From JACVRW01 sp963808775 (GTDB taxonomy: Bacteria > Actinomycetota > Thermoleophilia > Solirubrobacterales > Thermoleophilaceae), in the NCBI GenBank assembly GCA_963808775.1, contig CAWEGR010000003.1, forward strand, positions 310,001-374,000: a stretch of 64,000 nt of DNA, read 5' to 3'. The notes under the pieces are model-generated. The model did not search any database and was not told the origin of the DNA. It worked only from the letters and a program-made list of their open reading frames with translations. Below are positions 43,243-50,737 of this stretch, piece by piece. Numbering within the stretch: the first letter of the stretch is position 1; each line of letters starts with the position of its first letter. The position numbers and the translations under genes are program-made.

Positions 43243-44809
43243 ATGACGTGGCAGCCCGAGCTCGATGAGCTGCGGCGCCGCGAGGAGCTCGCCCGGAGGA
43301 TGGGCGGCGAGGAGCGGGTCGCGCGCCAACACGCCTCCGGGCGCCTCACCGTGCGCGAGCGGATCGAGCGGCTGTTCGACGCGGGCACGTTCCACGAGAC
43401 CGGTGCGCTCGCGGGGCGGGCGAGCTACGACGGCGACGGGGAGCTGAGCGAGTTCCTGCCCGCCAACACAGTCGTCGGGCACGGACGCATCGACGGCCGC
43501 CGCGCGGTGGTGCAGGGCGACGACTTCACGGTCCGCGGTGGCGCGGCCGACGCCGCCATCTGGGAGAAGGCCGTCTTCGCGGAGCGCATGGCTCATGACC
43601 TGCGCCTGCCGCTCGTGCGTCTCGTGGACGGCACGGGAGGCGGCGGCTCCGTCAAGACGCTCGAGCAGATGGGCTTCTCGTACGTCCCGCCGCTGCCCGG
43701 CTTCGACCTCGTGGTGGCAAACCTCGCGAGCGTCCCGGTCGCCGCCGCGGCACTCGGCCCGTGCGCCGGGCTCGGCGCCGCGCGGGTCGTCTGCTCCCAC
43801 TTCAGCGTGATCGTGCGCGACAGCGCCCAGCTGTTCGTGGCCGGGCCGCCGGTCGTGGCGATGGCGGCGATGGGCGAGGCGCCGGACAAGGAGGAGCTCG
43901 GCGGCGCGCGCATGCAGGCGCGGGCGGGGGCGGTCGACAACGTCGCCGCGAGCGAGGACGAGGCGCTCGAGCAGGTGAGGCGCTTTCTCTCCTACCTGCC
44001 CGACAACGTCTGGGAGGCCCCTCCGCTGAGCGCCGCCGAGGACCCGCCGGAGCGCCGCGAGGAGGAGCTGCTGTCGATCGTGCCGCGCGATCCGCGCCGC
44101 CCTTACAAGATGCGCCGCGTCCTCGAGGCGGTGCTCGACCGGGGCTCGCTGTTCGAGCTCGGCGCGGCCTTCGGCCGGCCCACGATCACGTGCCTGGCCC
44201 GGCTCGGCGGGCGCCCCGTCGGCGTGCTCGCCTCGGACCCCGAGCACTACGGCGGCGGCGTGACGGCGGACGCCGCGGAGAAGATGGCGCGCTTCGTCGA
44301 CACCTGCGACCAGTTCCACCTGCCGGTGGTCAACCTGGTCGACGTGCCGGGTTTCGTGATCGGCACGAGCGCCGAGCGCGCGGGCACGATCAGGCGCGGC
44401 GCGCGCGGGCTGTTCTCGGTCGTCCAGGCGAGCGTCCCCTGGGTCTCCGTGCTCGTCCGCAAGGTCTACGGCGTGGCGGGCGCGGGCCACGGCGACGGCT
44501 CACGGCTCAACCTGCGCTTCGCCTGGCCGTCCGGCAACTGGGGCTCGCTGCCGTTGGCGGGAGGGGTCGAGGCGGCCTACCGGCGCGAGCTCGAGGCGGC
44601 GGCCGACCCGGTCGGCGCTGCGCGCGGAGATCGAGTCGCGCCTGGCCGCCGTGACCTCGCCGTTCCGGACGGCCGAGCGGTTCAGCGTCGAGGAGATCAT
44701 CGACCCGCGCGACACGCGCCCGATCCTGTGCGACTGGGCCGAGCGCGCGCACGAGCTCGTCCGCCACGAGCTGCACGCAGGGCCCAAGGCGCGCGGCCCG
44801 CGGCCATGA
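43243..44809 (+). CDS. Acyl-CoA carboxylase carboxyltransferase subunit, frameshifted
   Basis: ATG 43243 starts MTWQPELDELRRREELARRM, with the carboxyltransferase signatures RQHASGRLTVRERIERLFDA, VVQGDDFTVRGGAADAAIWE, VDGTGGGGSVKTLEQMGFSY, ADAAEKMARFVDTCDQFHLP, LVDVPGFVIGTSAERAGTIR and NLRFAWPSGNWGSLPLAGGV. Near 44614 removal of one base gives DPVALRAEIESRLAAVTSPF and continues to ERAHELVRHELHAGPKARGP, stop at 44809. About 521 aa, the usual size of a propionyl/acetyl-CoA carboxylase beta or methylmalonyl-CoA decarboxylase alpha chain. The biotin-carrying partner is not in the window, so the exact substrate is open. Confidence 0.85.
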
Positions 44810-44823
44810 TCGAGGTGCTATAG

Positions 44824-44835
44824 TTGCACGTGCAA
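44824..44835. promoter_or_regulatory. Palindrome with -10-like element before the dioxygenase
   Basis: TTGCACGTGCAA is a perfect 12-bp palindrome 23 bases upstream of the dioxygenase ATG, abutting TATAGT (44819-44824), which would serve as a -10 box. The site resembles MarR-type operators found near aromatic-compound dioxygenase genes. No regulator gene lies beside it. Role inferred. Confidence 0.5.
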
Positions 44836-44858
44836 TCACTTTCAGGGAGAGAGACGAG

Positions 44859-45782
44859 ATGAAGCTGAACGGCATCCACCACATCACGGCGATCACCGCC
44901 GACGCCCCCGCCAACGTCGACTTCTACACGCGGGTGCTCGGTCTGCGGATGGTCAAGAAGTCGGTCAACCAGGACGACCCGACCGTCTACCACCTCTTCT
45001 ATGGCGACGAGCACGCGAAGCCGGGCCTCGACCTCACCTTCTTCGAATATCCCGGCGCCGCGCGCGGCCGCGCGGGCGAGGGCATGGTTCACCGCATCGA
45101 GTGGCGGGTGGCCTCCCCCGCCGCGCTCGATTTCTGGGCTGCGCGCCTGGCCGGCGAGGGCATCGAGTCGGAGCGCGACGGCGAGCGCCTGCGCTTCCGC
45201 GATCCCGAGGGCCTCGAGCACGAGCTCGGCGTCCACGACGTCCCCGACGAGCCGCTGATCGCCGAGCACCCGGAGGTGCCGGCCGAACATGCGCTGCAGG
45301 GCTTCCATGGCGTGCGCGCCTACGCGTCCGATCCCGGGCGCAGCCGCGAGCTGCTCGAGGCGGGCATGGGCTTCCGGCCGGAGGGCGACGGCTGGGAGGC
45401 CCGCGCCGAGAGCCGCGGCGGCACCTACGCCTACGACGCCCCTCCGGCCGAGCGCGGCCTCCAGGGAGCGGGCACGGTCCACCACATCGCCTGGGCGACG
45501 ACCGACGAGGAGCACCCGGCGTGGATCGAGCAGGTCCGCAGCCACGGGGCGCGTCCGACCGACGTGATCGACCGGCACTACTTCCGCTCGATCTACTACC
45601 GCGAGCCGAGCGGGGTCCTGTTCGAGCTCGCCACCCCGAGCCCGGGCTTCACGATCGACGAGCCGCTCGAGACGCTCGGCGAGAAGCTGTCGATCCCGCC
45701 CTTCCTCGAGTCGCGGCGCGCGGACATCGAGGCCGCCGTCAAGCCGCTTCCCTACAAGCGGGCGGTGTCATCCGGATCGTGA
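44859..45782 (+). CDS. Ring-cleaving dioxygenase (VOC-fold, hydroquinone/PcpA-type)
   Basis: 307 aa. Two VOC modules: NGIHHITAITADAPANVDFY with LGLRMVKKSVNQDDPTVYHL at the start, and GFHGVRAYASDPGRSRELLE, VHHIAWATTDEEHPAWIEQV, IYYREPSGVLFELATPSPGF later. Metal ligands would be His (GIHHI), His (VHHIAW) and Glu (FELATP). This is the MhqO/CatE/PcpA group that opens hydroquinone-type rings with Fe(II). The upstream palindrome suggests control by a MarR-like quinone-sensing regulator, not present here. The stop overlaps the next gene's GTG (GTGA). Confidence 0.87.
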   Translation: MKLNGIHHITAITADAPANVDFYTRVLGLRMVKKSVNQDDPTVYHLFYGDEHAKPGLDLTFFEYPGAARGRAGEGMVHRIEWRVASPAALDFWAARLAGEGIESERDGERLRFRDPEGLEHELGVHDVPDEPLIAEHPEVPAEHALQGFHGVRAYASDPGRSRELLEAGMGFRPEGDGWEARAESRGGTYAYDAPPAERGLQGAGTVHHIAWATTDEEHPAWIEQVRSHGARPTDVIDRHYFRSIYYREPSGVLFELATPSPGFTIDEPLETLGEKLSIPPFLESRRADIEAAVKPLPYKRAVSSGS

Positions 45783-47812
45783 AGGCCGGCTCGCTCCGCC
45801 TGCGGGGCCGCGTGCGGACGCTCGACCCGGCGCGGCCCCTGGCCGACGGCCTCGCGATCGCGGGCGGATGGATCGTCGACGAGCGGGACGCCGAGGGGGC
45901 GCGCGCGGTCGAGCTCGGTGACGCCTGCCTCGTCCCGGGGCTCGCGGACGCGCACGTTCACTTCCCCACGTGGGCGCTCGGCCTGAGGCAGGCGCGCCTC
46001 GAGGGCACGCGCTCGCGCGACGAGGCGCTCGAGCGGGTCGCCGAGGCGATGCCGGCGGTGGCCCCCGGCGGCTGGCTGCGCGGCCTCGGCTGGCGCGAGG
46101 GCGACTGGACCGAGGCTCCCACGCGCGAGGCGCTCGACCGGGTGACCGGCGACGTACCGGCCGCCCTGATGTCGAAGGACTACCACTCGCTCTGGCTGAA
46201 CAGCGCCGCGCTCGCGCTCGCTGACGCTCCGCTCGAGGCGGAGGGCGGCGTGGTCGAGCTCGACGCGGCCGGCGAGCCCGCGGGGGTGCTGCGCGAGACG
46301 AGCGCGTGGAACTTCCGCGACCGCTACGTGCGCCCCACCTTCGAGGAGATGCTCGAGGCCTCGCGGACGGGCATGCGCGTGGCGGCCGGCCGCGGCGTGA
46401 CGGCGATCCACGACAAGGACGGCTGGCTCGGCTCGTTCGAGGTCCACGCGCGCCTGCTCTCGGAAGGCGAGCTGCTCGCGCGCGTCTGGCAGTCGTTCCC
46501 CTGGGAGCGGCTCGACGAGCTCGAGACGCTCGGCATCCGCTCGGGCTTCGGCCATCCGCTGCTGCGCTTCGGCTACCTGAAGGGCTTCATGGACGGAACG
46601 CTCGGCTCCGCCACCGCGCACCTGCTCGACGGCTCGGGCGTCGAGATCACGAGCGGGGACGCGCTCGAGCGCGTGGTGCGGCGCGCCGCCCGGGCGGGCT
46701 GGCCCGTCGCGGTGCACGCCATCGGGGACGCGGCCAACCGCGCCGCGCTCGACGCCTTCGAGGCGAGCCGCGACGAGTGGGCGCCGCGCGGGCTGCGCCA
46801 GCGGATCGAGCACGCGCAGCTGCTCGCGGCGGAGGACATCCCCCGCTTCGCGGCGATCGGGGTCACGGCGTCCGTCCAGTTCAGCCACGCGCCGTCCGAC
46901 CGCGACCTCGCCGACCGGCTCTGGGAGGGTCGCGAGGGCGCGTACGCCTACCGCTCGCTCACCGACGCCGGAGCGGCGCTCGCGAACGGCTCGGACGCGC
47001 CGGTCGAGGAGCTCGACCCGCTCGCCGGGGTGGCGGCCGGGGTGCTGCGGACGATCGACGAGCGCCCTCCCTGGCGGCCCGACCAGGCGCTCCTGGTCGA
47101 CGAGGCGCTGCGCGCGACGTGCATCGGGCCGGCCTTTCTCGAGCACGAGGAGACGAGACGCGGCATGCTGCGTCCCGGAATGCGCGCCGACCTCGTCCTG
47201 CTCGACCGCGACCCCGCCGCCTGCGCTCCCGAGGAGCTGGCGGAGCTGCGCGTGCTCGCGACCCTCGTCAGCGGGCGGGTGACCCACGTCGCCGATGATG
47301 CGCCCGCCGGCCTGGAGCCCGCGGGAGTGAGCGCCGAGCCGCTCGAGGCCGAGGAGCGCGCGGAGCACCTCGCGGGCGGCATCTACGGGACGATCGTCGT
47401 GGCGGGCCTGCTCGCCGCAACCGGGCCGGACGACAGCCCCGAGGTCTTCGAGACGGCGATCTGGGTCGTCGCGACGGTGCTCGTCTTCTGGCTCGCGCAC
47501 TCGTACGCCCTGCACATGGGTCGCCGGGCGGTGGGGATCTCCGGGAACCTGCGCCTCTCGCTCACCCGCAACTGGCCGCTCGTCCAGTCGTGCTTCCTGC
47601 CGCTGCTCGTGATGTTCGTGGCCGACGCCCTCGGCGAGGACGACGAGCGCGCGATCCTGATCGCCGGGTGGGTGTGCGTCCTCCAGCTCGGAGTCTGGGG
47701 CCTCATCATCGGGCGCCGGGAGCACACGTCGTGGCACCGGGTCGTCCTGACCACCGCGGGCTGCGCCGGGCTCGGGGCCCTGATGATTGTGCTGAAGATC
47801 ATCATCCACTGA
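45779..47812 (+). CDS. Amidohydrolase (YtcJ-like) continuous with a four-helix membrane domain
   Basis: 677 aa from the GTG overlapping the dioxygenase stop. Residues 1-~505 are a metal-dependent amidohydrolase: LVPGLADAHVHFPTWALGL (HxH), GFMDGTLGSATAHLLDGSG, WPVAVHAIGDAANRAALDAF, RIEHAQLLAAEDIPRF and ANGSDAPVEELDPL (late Asp), ending RVLATLVSGRVTHV. In the same frame a domain EPLEAEERAEHLAGGIYGT with about four helices follows (VVAGLLAATGP, FETAIWVVATVLVFWLAHSY, LPLLVMFVADAL, VVLTTAGCAGLGALMIVLKI). A GTG at 47328 could start the membrane part as a separate gene; an indel may have removed a stop between them. The substrate is unknown. Confidence 0.78.
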   Translation: MKAGSLRLRGRVRTLDPARPLADGLAIAGGWIVDERDAEGARAVELGDACLVPGLADAHVHFPTWALGLRQARLEGTRSRDEALERVAEAMPAVAPGGWLRGLGWREGDWTEAPTREALDRVTGDVPAALMSKDYHSLWLNSAALALADAPLEAEGGVVELDAAGEPAGVLRETSAWNFRDRYVRPTFEEMLEASRTGMRVAAGRGVTAIHDKDGWLGSFEVHARLLSEGELLARVWQSFPWERLDELETLGIRSGFGHPLLRFGYLKGFMDGTLGSATAHLLDGSGVEITSGDALERVVRRAARAGWPVAVHAIGDAANRAALDAFEASRDEWAPRGLRQRIEHAQLLAAEDIPRFAAIGVTASVQFSHAPSDRDLADRLWEGREGAYAYRSLTDAGAALANGSDAPVEELDPLAGVAAGVLRTIDERPPWRPDQALLVDEALRATCIGPAFLEHEETRRGMLRPGMRADLVLLDRDPAACAPEELAELRVLATLVSGRVTHVADDAPAGLEPAGVSAEPLEAEERAEHLAGGIYGTIVVAGLLAATGPDDSPEVFETAIWVVATVLVFWLAHSYALHMGRRAVGISGNLRLSLTRNWPLVQSCFLPLLVMFVADALGEDDERAILIAGWVCVLQLGVWGLIIGRREHTSWHRVVLTTAGCAGLGALMIVLKIIIH

Positions 47813-47863
47813 GAGCGCCGGTTCGCATGTGTAGCCGGGCCGCCTCTCGGAGACAAGGGAGGC

Positions 47864-48262
47864 GTGACGAGACGGGAGTCCTGGCTACCGGCATCACCCG
47901 AGAGCGCGGCCATCGCGCGCGCTCTCGTCCGCGAGTGCGCCCGCGAGATAGACCTCGGCAACGGCGCGCTCTGGGAGCTCACGCTCGCGACCACTGAGGC
48001 GGTCGCGAACGCGGTCGAGCATGGAGGCGCCTGTGGCCCCAACCGCGAGATCCTGCTGCGAATCGAGTGCGCGGAGGACACCCTCCACGTCGAGGTCTGC
48101 GACTGCGGCGCGTTCCGGGACCCGCGCGCGAGCATCCGTGACATCACCCGCGGCCGCGGCCTGCCGATCATCGCGGCGGTCACGGACCACATGGAGGTGC
48201 TCCCCGCCGGCGGCCGAACCCTGGTGCGCTTCGCCAAGCGGGCGAGCGCCGCGGCTGCCTAG
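47864..48262 (+). CDS. Anti-sigma-factor-type ATP-binding protein (HATPase_c_2)
   Basis: 132 aa from GTG 47864. The GHKL ATPase motifs are the N-box LTLATTEAVANAVEHGG and the G1/G2 regions VEVCDCGAFRDP and ITRGRGLPIIAAVTDHMEVL. No sensor or transmembrane part, so this is an RsbW/SpoIIAB-like serine kinase that binds a sigma factor or anti-anti-sigma protein. Neither a sigma factor nor a STAS protein is adjacent. Convergent with the isomerase-like gene; stops overlap by four bases. Confidence 0.85.
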   Translation: MTRRESWLPASPESAAIARALVRECAREIDLGNGALWELTLATTEAVANAVEHGGACGPNREILLRIECAEDTLHVEVCDCGAFRDPRASIRDITRGRGLPIIAAVTDHMEVLPAGGRTLVRFAKRASAAAA

Positions 48263-49086
48263 GTTCGCTTCCAGATCTCTCGAACGCGGTCCTTCAGAAA
48301 CAGCGCCTCGTCCCAGCGATCGGACAGCTCCGCACCGTCGGCGCCGGTGATCGCGTAGCCCGGCGGGCCGAGCTCGGTGACGAACACGAGCTCCTCCTCG
48401 GCCGTCGCCTGCTCGCGCCACGCCGTGAAGCCGTCCCCCCACCAGCGGAGGAACAGGTCGAGCCACTGCTCGTTCTGAGGGAAGCCCAGGGGTATCTGCA
48501 CCTGCTCGCGAGAGGCGACTCGCCCGTGGAAGCCCCATGTGCGCGCGAGTATCCGCTGGATCATCGCCTCGTCGGCCTCACCGACCGGCCACGCGAACTC
48601 CTCACCGACGACGAAATGGGACAGGTCGGCCACGAGCCTCATGTCCGGGATCGCGTCGATGAGCTGGAGCGTGTAGCGGAGATCCGTCGTCATCCGGTCC
48701 CGGTGGGTCTCGAAGTACACCGTCAGCCCGGCGTCCCGTGCGACCTCGAGCCAGCCGAGGACGTAGGGGATCGCCTCGAGGACCGTGTAGGGCCGCACGT
48801 TCGGCTGCAGGTTCACGTGCCGCACGTCCGTGCCGGCGAAGGTCTCGGCGATGCCCTTGAAGTCGTCCACCGAGGCGGGAAAGCAGACGATCGACCACTC
48901 GAGCTCCGTCTCGGGAATCAGGTCGAGCGCCTCGCGAGCCACCGGGAGCGTCGGCGTCCACGCGATCTCGAGCCCGTCGAAGCCCGCATCCGTGATGCGC
49001 GCGAGCTTGTCGCGGAGCGACCACTCGGTCCCGCCGAACGGCAGCCCCTCCATCCCCCAGAGAGATTGAAAGACCTTGAAAGTCAC
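48259..49086 (-). CDS. Sugar phosphate isomerase/epimerase-like TIM barrel
   Basis: 275 aa from GTG 49086: MTFKVFQSLWGMEGLPFGGT. AP-endonuclease-2/xylose-isomerase-like fold: KLARITDAGFDGLEIAWTPT, ELEWSIVCFPASVDDFKGIA, VRHVNLQPNVRPYTVLEAIP, TVYFETHRDRMTTDLRYTLQ (metal Glu), RLVADLSHFVVGEEFAWPVG (Asp/His) and the last Glu in FVTELGPPGY. It is likely a metal-dependent isomerase or epimerase of a sugar or inositol derivative. The 69-base ORF extension upstream was not used because GTG 49086 begins the first barrel strand. Confidence 0.83.
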   Translation of the reverse strand: MTFKVFQSLWGMEGLPFGGTEWSLRDKLARITDAGFDGLEIAWTPTLPVAREALDLIPETELEWSIVCFPASVDDFKGIAETFAGTDVRHVNLQPNVRPYTVLEAIPYVLGWLEVARDAGLTVYFETHRDRMTTDLRYTLQLIDAIPDMRLVADLSHFVVGEEFAWPVGEADEAMIQRILARTWGFHGRVASREQVQIPLGFPQNEQWLDLFLRWWGDGFTAWREQATAEEELVFVTELGPPGYAITGADGAELSDRWDEALFLKDRVREIWKRT

Positions 49087-49214
49087 ACCCTCACCCCCGT
49101 GCGTGTGCGATAGCGGTATCAGCGCTTTCTGCGCTCGTAGCGCGTCAGGCCACATTCCACCTGACGTCTACGCCTGATATCGGTACCACACCTGCGCGGA
49201 TGGCGCGCGCCGGC

Positions 49215-49649
49215 CTATGCGAGCGCGCAGCGGAGCTCGAACCAGACGTGCGTGCGACCGTCGTGAACGACGCCCCAGCGCTCTGACATCTGGTCGACGA
49301 GCACGAGGCCCCAGCCGCCCGGCTCGTCGATGCCCTTGTCGCGCTCCATCGGCGCGAATCCCGGCCCGGGATCGGACACCCGCACAGCCACACCGCCCTC
49401 GACGGCCCGCAGCTCGAGCTCGATCAGCTCGCCGTCGCGGGCACCGCCGTGCCGGACCGCGTTGTTGACGAGCTCGGAGAGCAGCAGCTCGAGCGTCCGC
49501 TCGTTGTCCTCCCCCAGCCAGGCTCTGGCATGGCGCAGCCAGGCCCGGGCGCGTTCAGGCGCGCGCGGCCCGCCGGCCACGGCGATGCTCAGCTGCCGCT
49601 GCCTTCCGCCTATCGCCGGAGCTAGATCTAGGGTCTGGGAAAAAGCCAT
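49215..49649 (-). CDS. Anti-sigma-factor-type ATP-binding protein (HATPase_c_2)
   Basis: 144 aa from ATG 49649: MAFSQTLDLAPAIGGRQRQL. N-box LELLLSELVNNAVRHGGARD, then VAVRVSDPGPGFAPMERDKG and EPGGWGLVLVDQMSERWGVV, the GHKL ATPase fold without sensor domains. Like the protein at 47864 it is an RsbW-type kinase. No partner sigma or anti-anti-sigma gene is visible. The longer upstream ORF lacks coding character. About 130 bases separate it from the isomerase-like gene on the same strand. Confidence 0.87.
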   Translation of the reverse strand: MAFSQTLDLAPAIGGRQRQLSIAVAGGPRAPERARAWLRHARAWLGEDNERTLELLLSELVNNAVRHGGARDGELIELELRAVEGGVAVRVSDPGPGFAPMERDKGIDEPGGWGLVLVDQMSERWGVVHDGRTHVWFELRCALA

Positions 49650-49959
49650 TGGGGGAGAGCGCCCCTCCGGGAGACTGGGTCCGAGGGCAGTTTCGACATA
49701 ACCCGGCAGATCCTTTAACGATGCGGCCGGCGTGCCGACGGGCGTCCAGGCGCATCGGCGGCCGGGCTGGACGGCTGAGGGCCGGTCTGCCCAGGGCGCG
49801 GGTCCTGTCCGGGCACGAGGCGCCGCGCCGGCCGGCCGCAGGACCGGCTCCGCACAAGGGGCTCGGCTACGAAAGCGCCACACGTCGGGTCCGATCTACG
49901 TTCTCCGGAACTAGTTCCGGCAAACGTAGATAGGACTATCCGCACAAGGGCCGCGTGGC
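49650..49959. other. Intergenic region between fdhD and the anti-sigma gene
   Basis: No gene was recognised in these 310 bases; the ORFs crossing it are arginine-rich shadows. It probably holds the promoter of the anti-sigma-type ATPase gene near 49650-49700 and contains one long near-perfect palindrome (49895-49930), listed separately. Confidence 0.5.
49895..49930. repeat. 36-bp near-perfect palindrome downstream of fdhD
   Basis: TCTACGTT (49895-49902) pairs with AACGTAGA (49923-49930). Between them CCGGAACTAGTTCCGG (49905-49920) is itself a perfect 16-bp palindrome; only the two positions on either side of it (CT/CA) mismatch. The structure starts 29 bases past the fdhD stop. It could act as a factor-dependent terminator or mRNA-stabilising hairpin, or as a protein-binding site. 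There is no T-tract. Confidence 0.6.
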
Positions 49960-50730
49960 CTACACCACGCGCTCGGGGCGCGTGTAGACGTTCACGCTGC
50001 CCCCGCGGGCGAAGCCCGCCAGGGTGAGGCCGCGGTCCCCTGCCAGCTCGACGGCGAGCGAGGTGGGTGCGCCCACGCCGACGAGCACGGGCGCTCCGGC
50101 TCGCGCGGCCTTCTGGACGAGCTCGAAACCGAGGCGGCCGCTCACGCACAGCACGCGGTCGCGGAGCGGCAGCCCCCCGTCCAGCAGGACGCGGCCGATC
50201 ACCTTGTCCATCGCGTTGTGGCGCCCGACGTCCTCGCGCACGAGCAGCGGATCGCCGCCCGCCGCGGTGAACAGGCCCGTTGCATGCAGCCCGCCGGTCC
50301 GTTCGAAGACCGGCTGGCGCAGGCGGTCAGGGAGCGCCGCGAGCACGCCGCGCTCGATCCGCAGCTCGCTCTCCACGGGCGGCGCGTGCACCGCCACCTC
50401 CTCGAGCGCCCCCTTGCCGCAGATGCCGCAGGACGAGGTCGTGTAGAAGCGCCGTGACGCGGGCGGCTCCGCCCCGGGTGCCGTGACCTCGACGACGTTC
50501 GCCGCGAGGTCCTCGGGGAGGCCGACCTCGGGGGGGTCGTCGACGATGCCCTCGCCATAGAGAAAGCCGGCCGCGAGCTCGAGGTCGTGGCCGGGGGTGC
50601 GCATCGTCACCGCCACCGCCTCGCCGTTCAGGCGGATCTCGAGCGGCAGCTCGACGGCCACCTCGTCGACGCCGCCGTCGCGCTCGACTCGCGCGAGCAT
50701 GCCGGCGGCGACGCCTTCGAGTGCGGCCAT
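49960..50730 (-). CDS. fdhD: FdhD, formate dehydrogenase sulfurtransferase
   Basis: 256 aa from ATG 50730. It shows the FdhD signature cysteines in YTTSSCGICGKGALEEV, the conserved PLLVREDVGRHNAMDKVIGR, and LCVSGRLGFELVQKAARAGA. FdhD moves sulfur to the molybdenum cofactor, a step needed for formate dehydrogenase activity. It lies seven bases after the catalytic subunit gene and is the last gene of the formate dehydrogenase operon. Confidence 0.95.
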   Translation of the reverse strand: MAALEGVAAGMLARVERDGGVDEVAVELPLEIRLNGEAVAVTMRTPGHDLELAAGFLYGEGIVDDPPEVGLPEDLAANVVEVTAPGAEPPASRRFYTTSSCGICGKGALEEVAVHAPPVESELRIERGVLAALPDRLRQPVFERTGGLHATGLFTAAGGDPLLVREDVGRHNAMDKVIGRVLLDGGLPLRDRVLCVSGRLGFELVQKAARAGAPVLVGVGAPTSLAVELAGDRGLTLAGFARGGSVNVYTRPERVV

Positions 50731-50737
50731 GTTGGGC

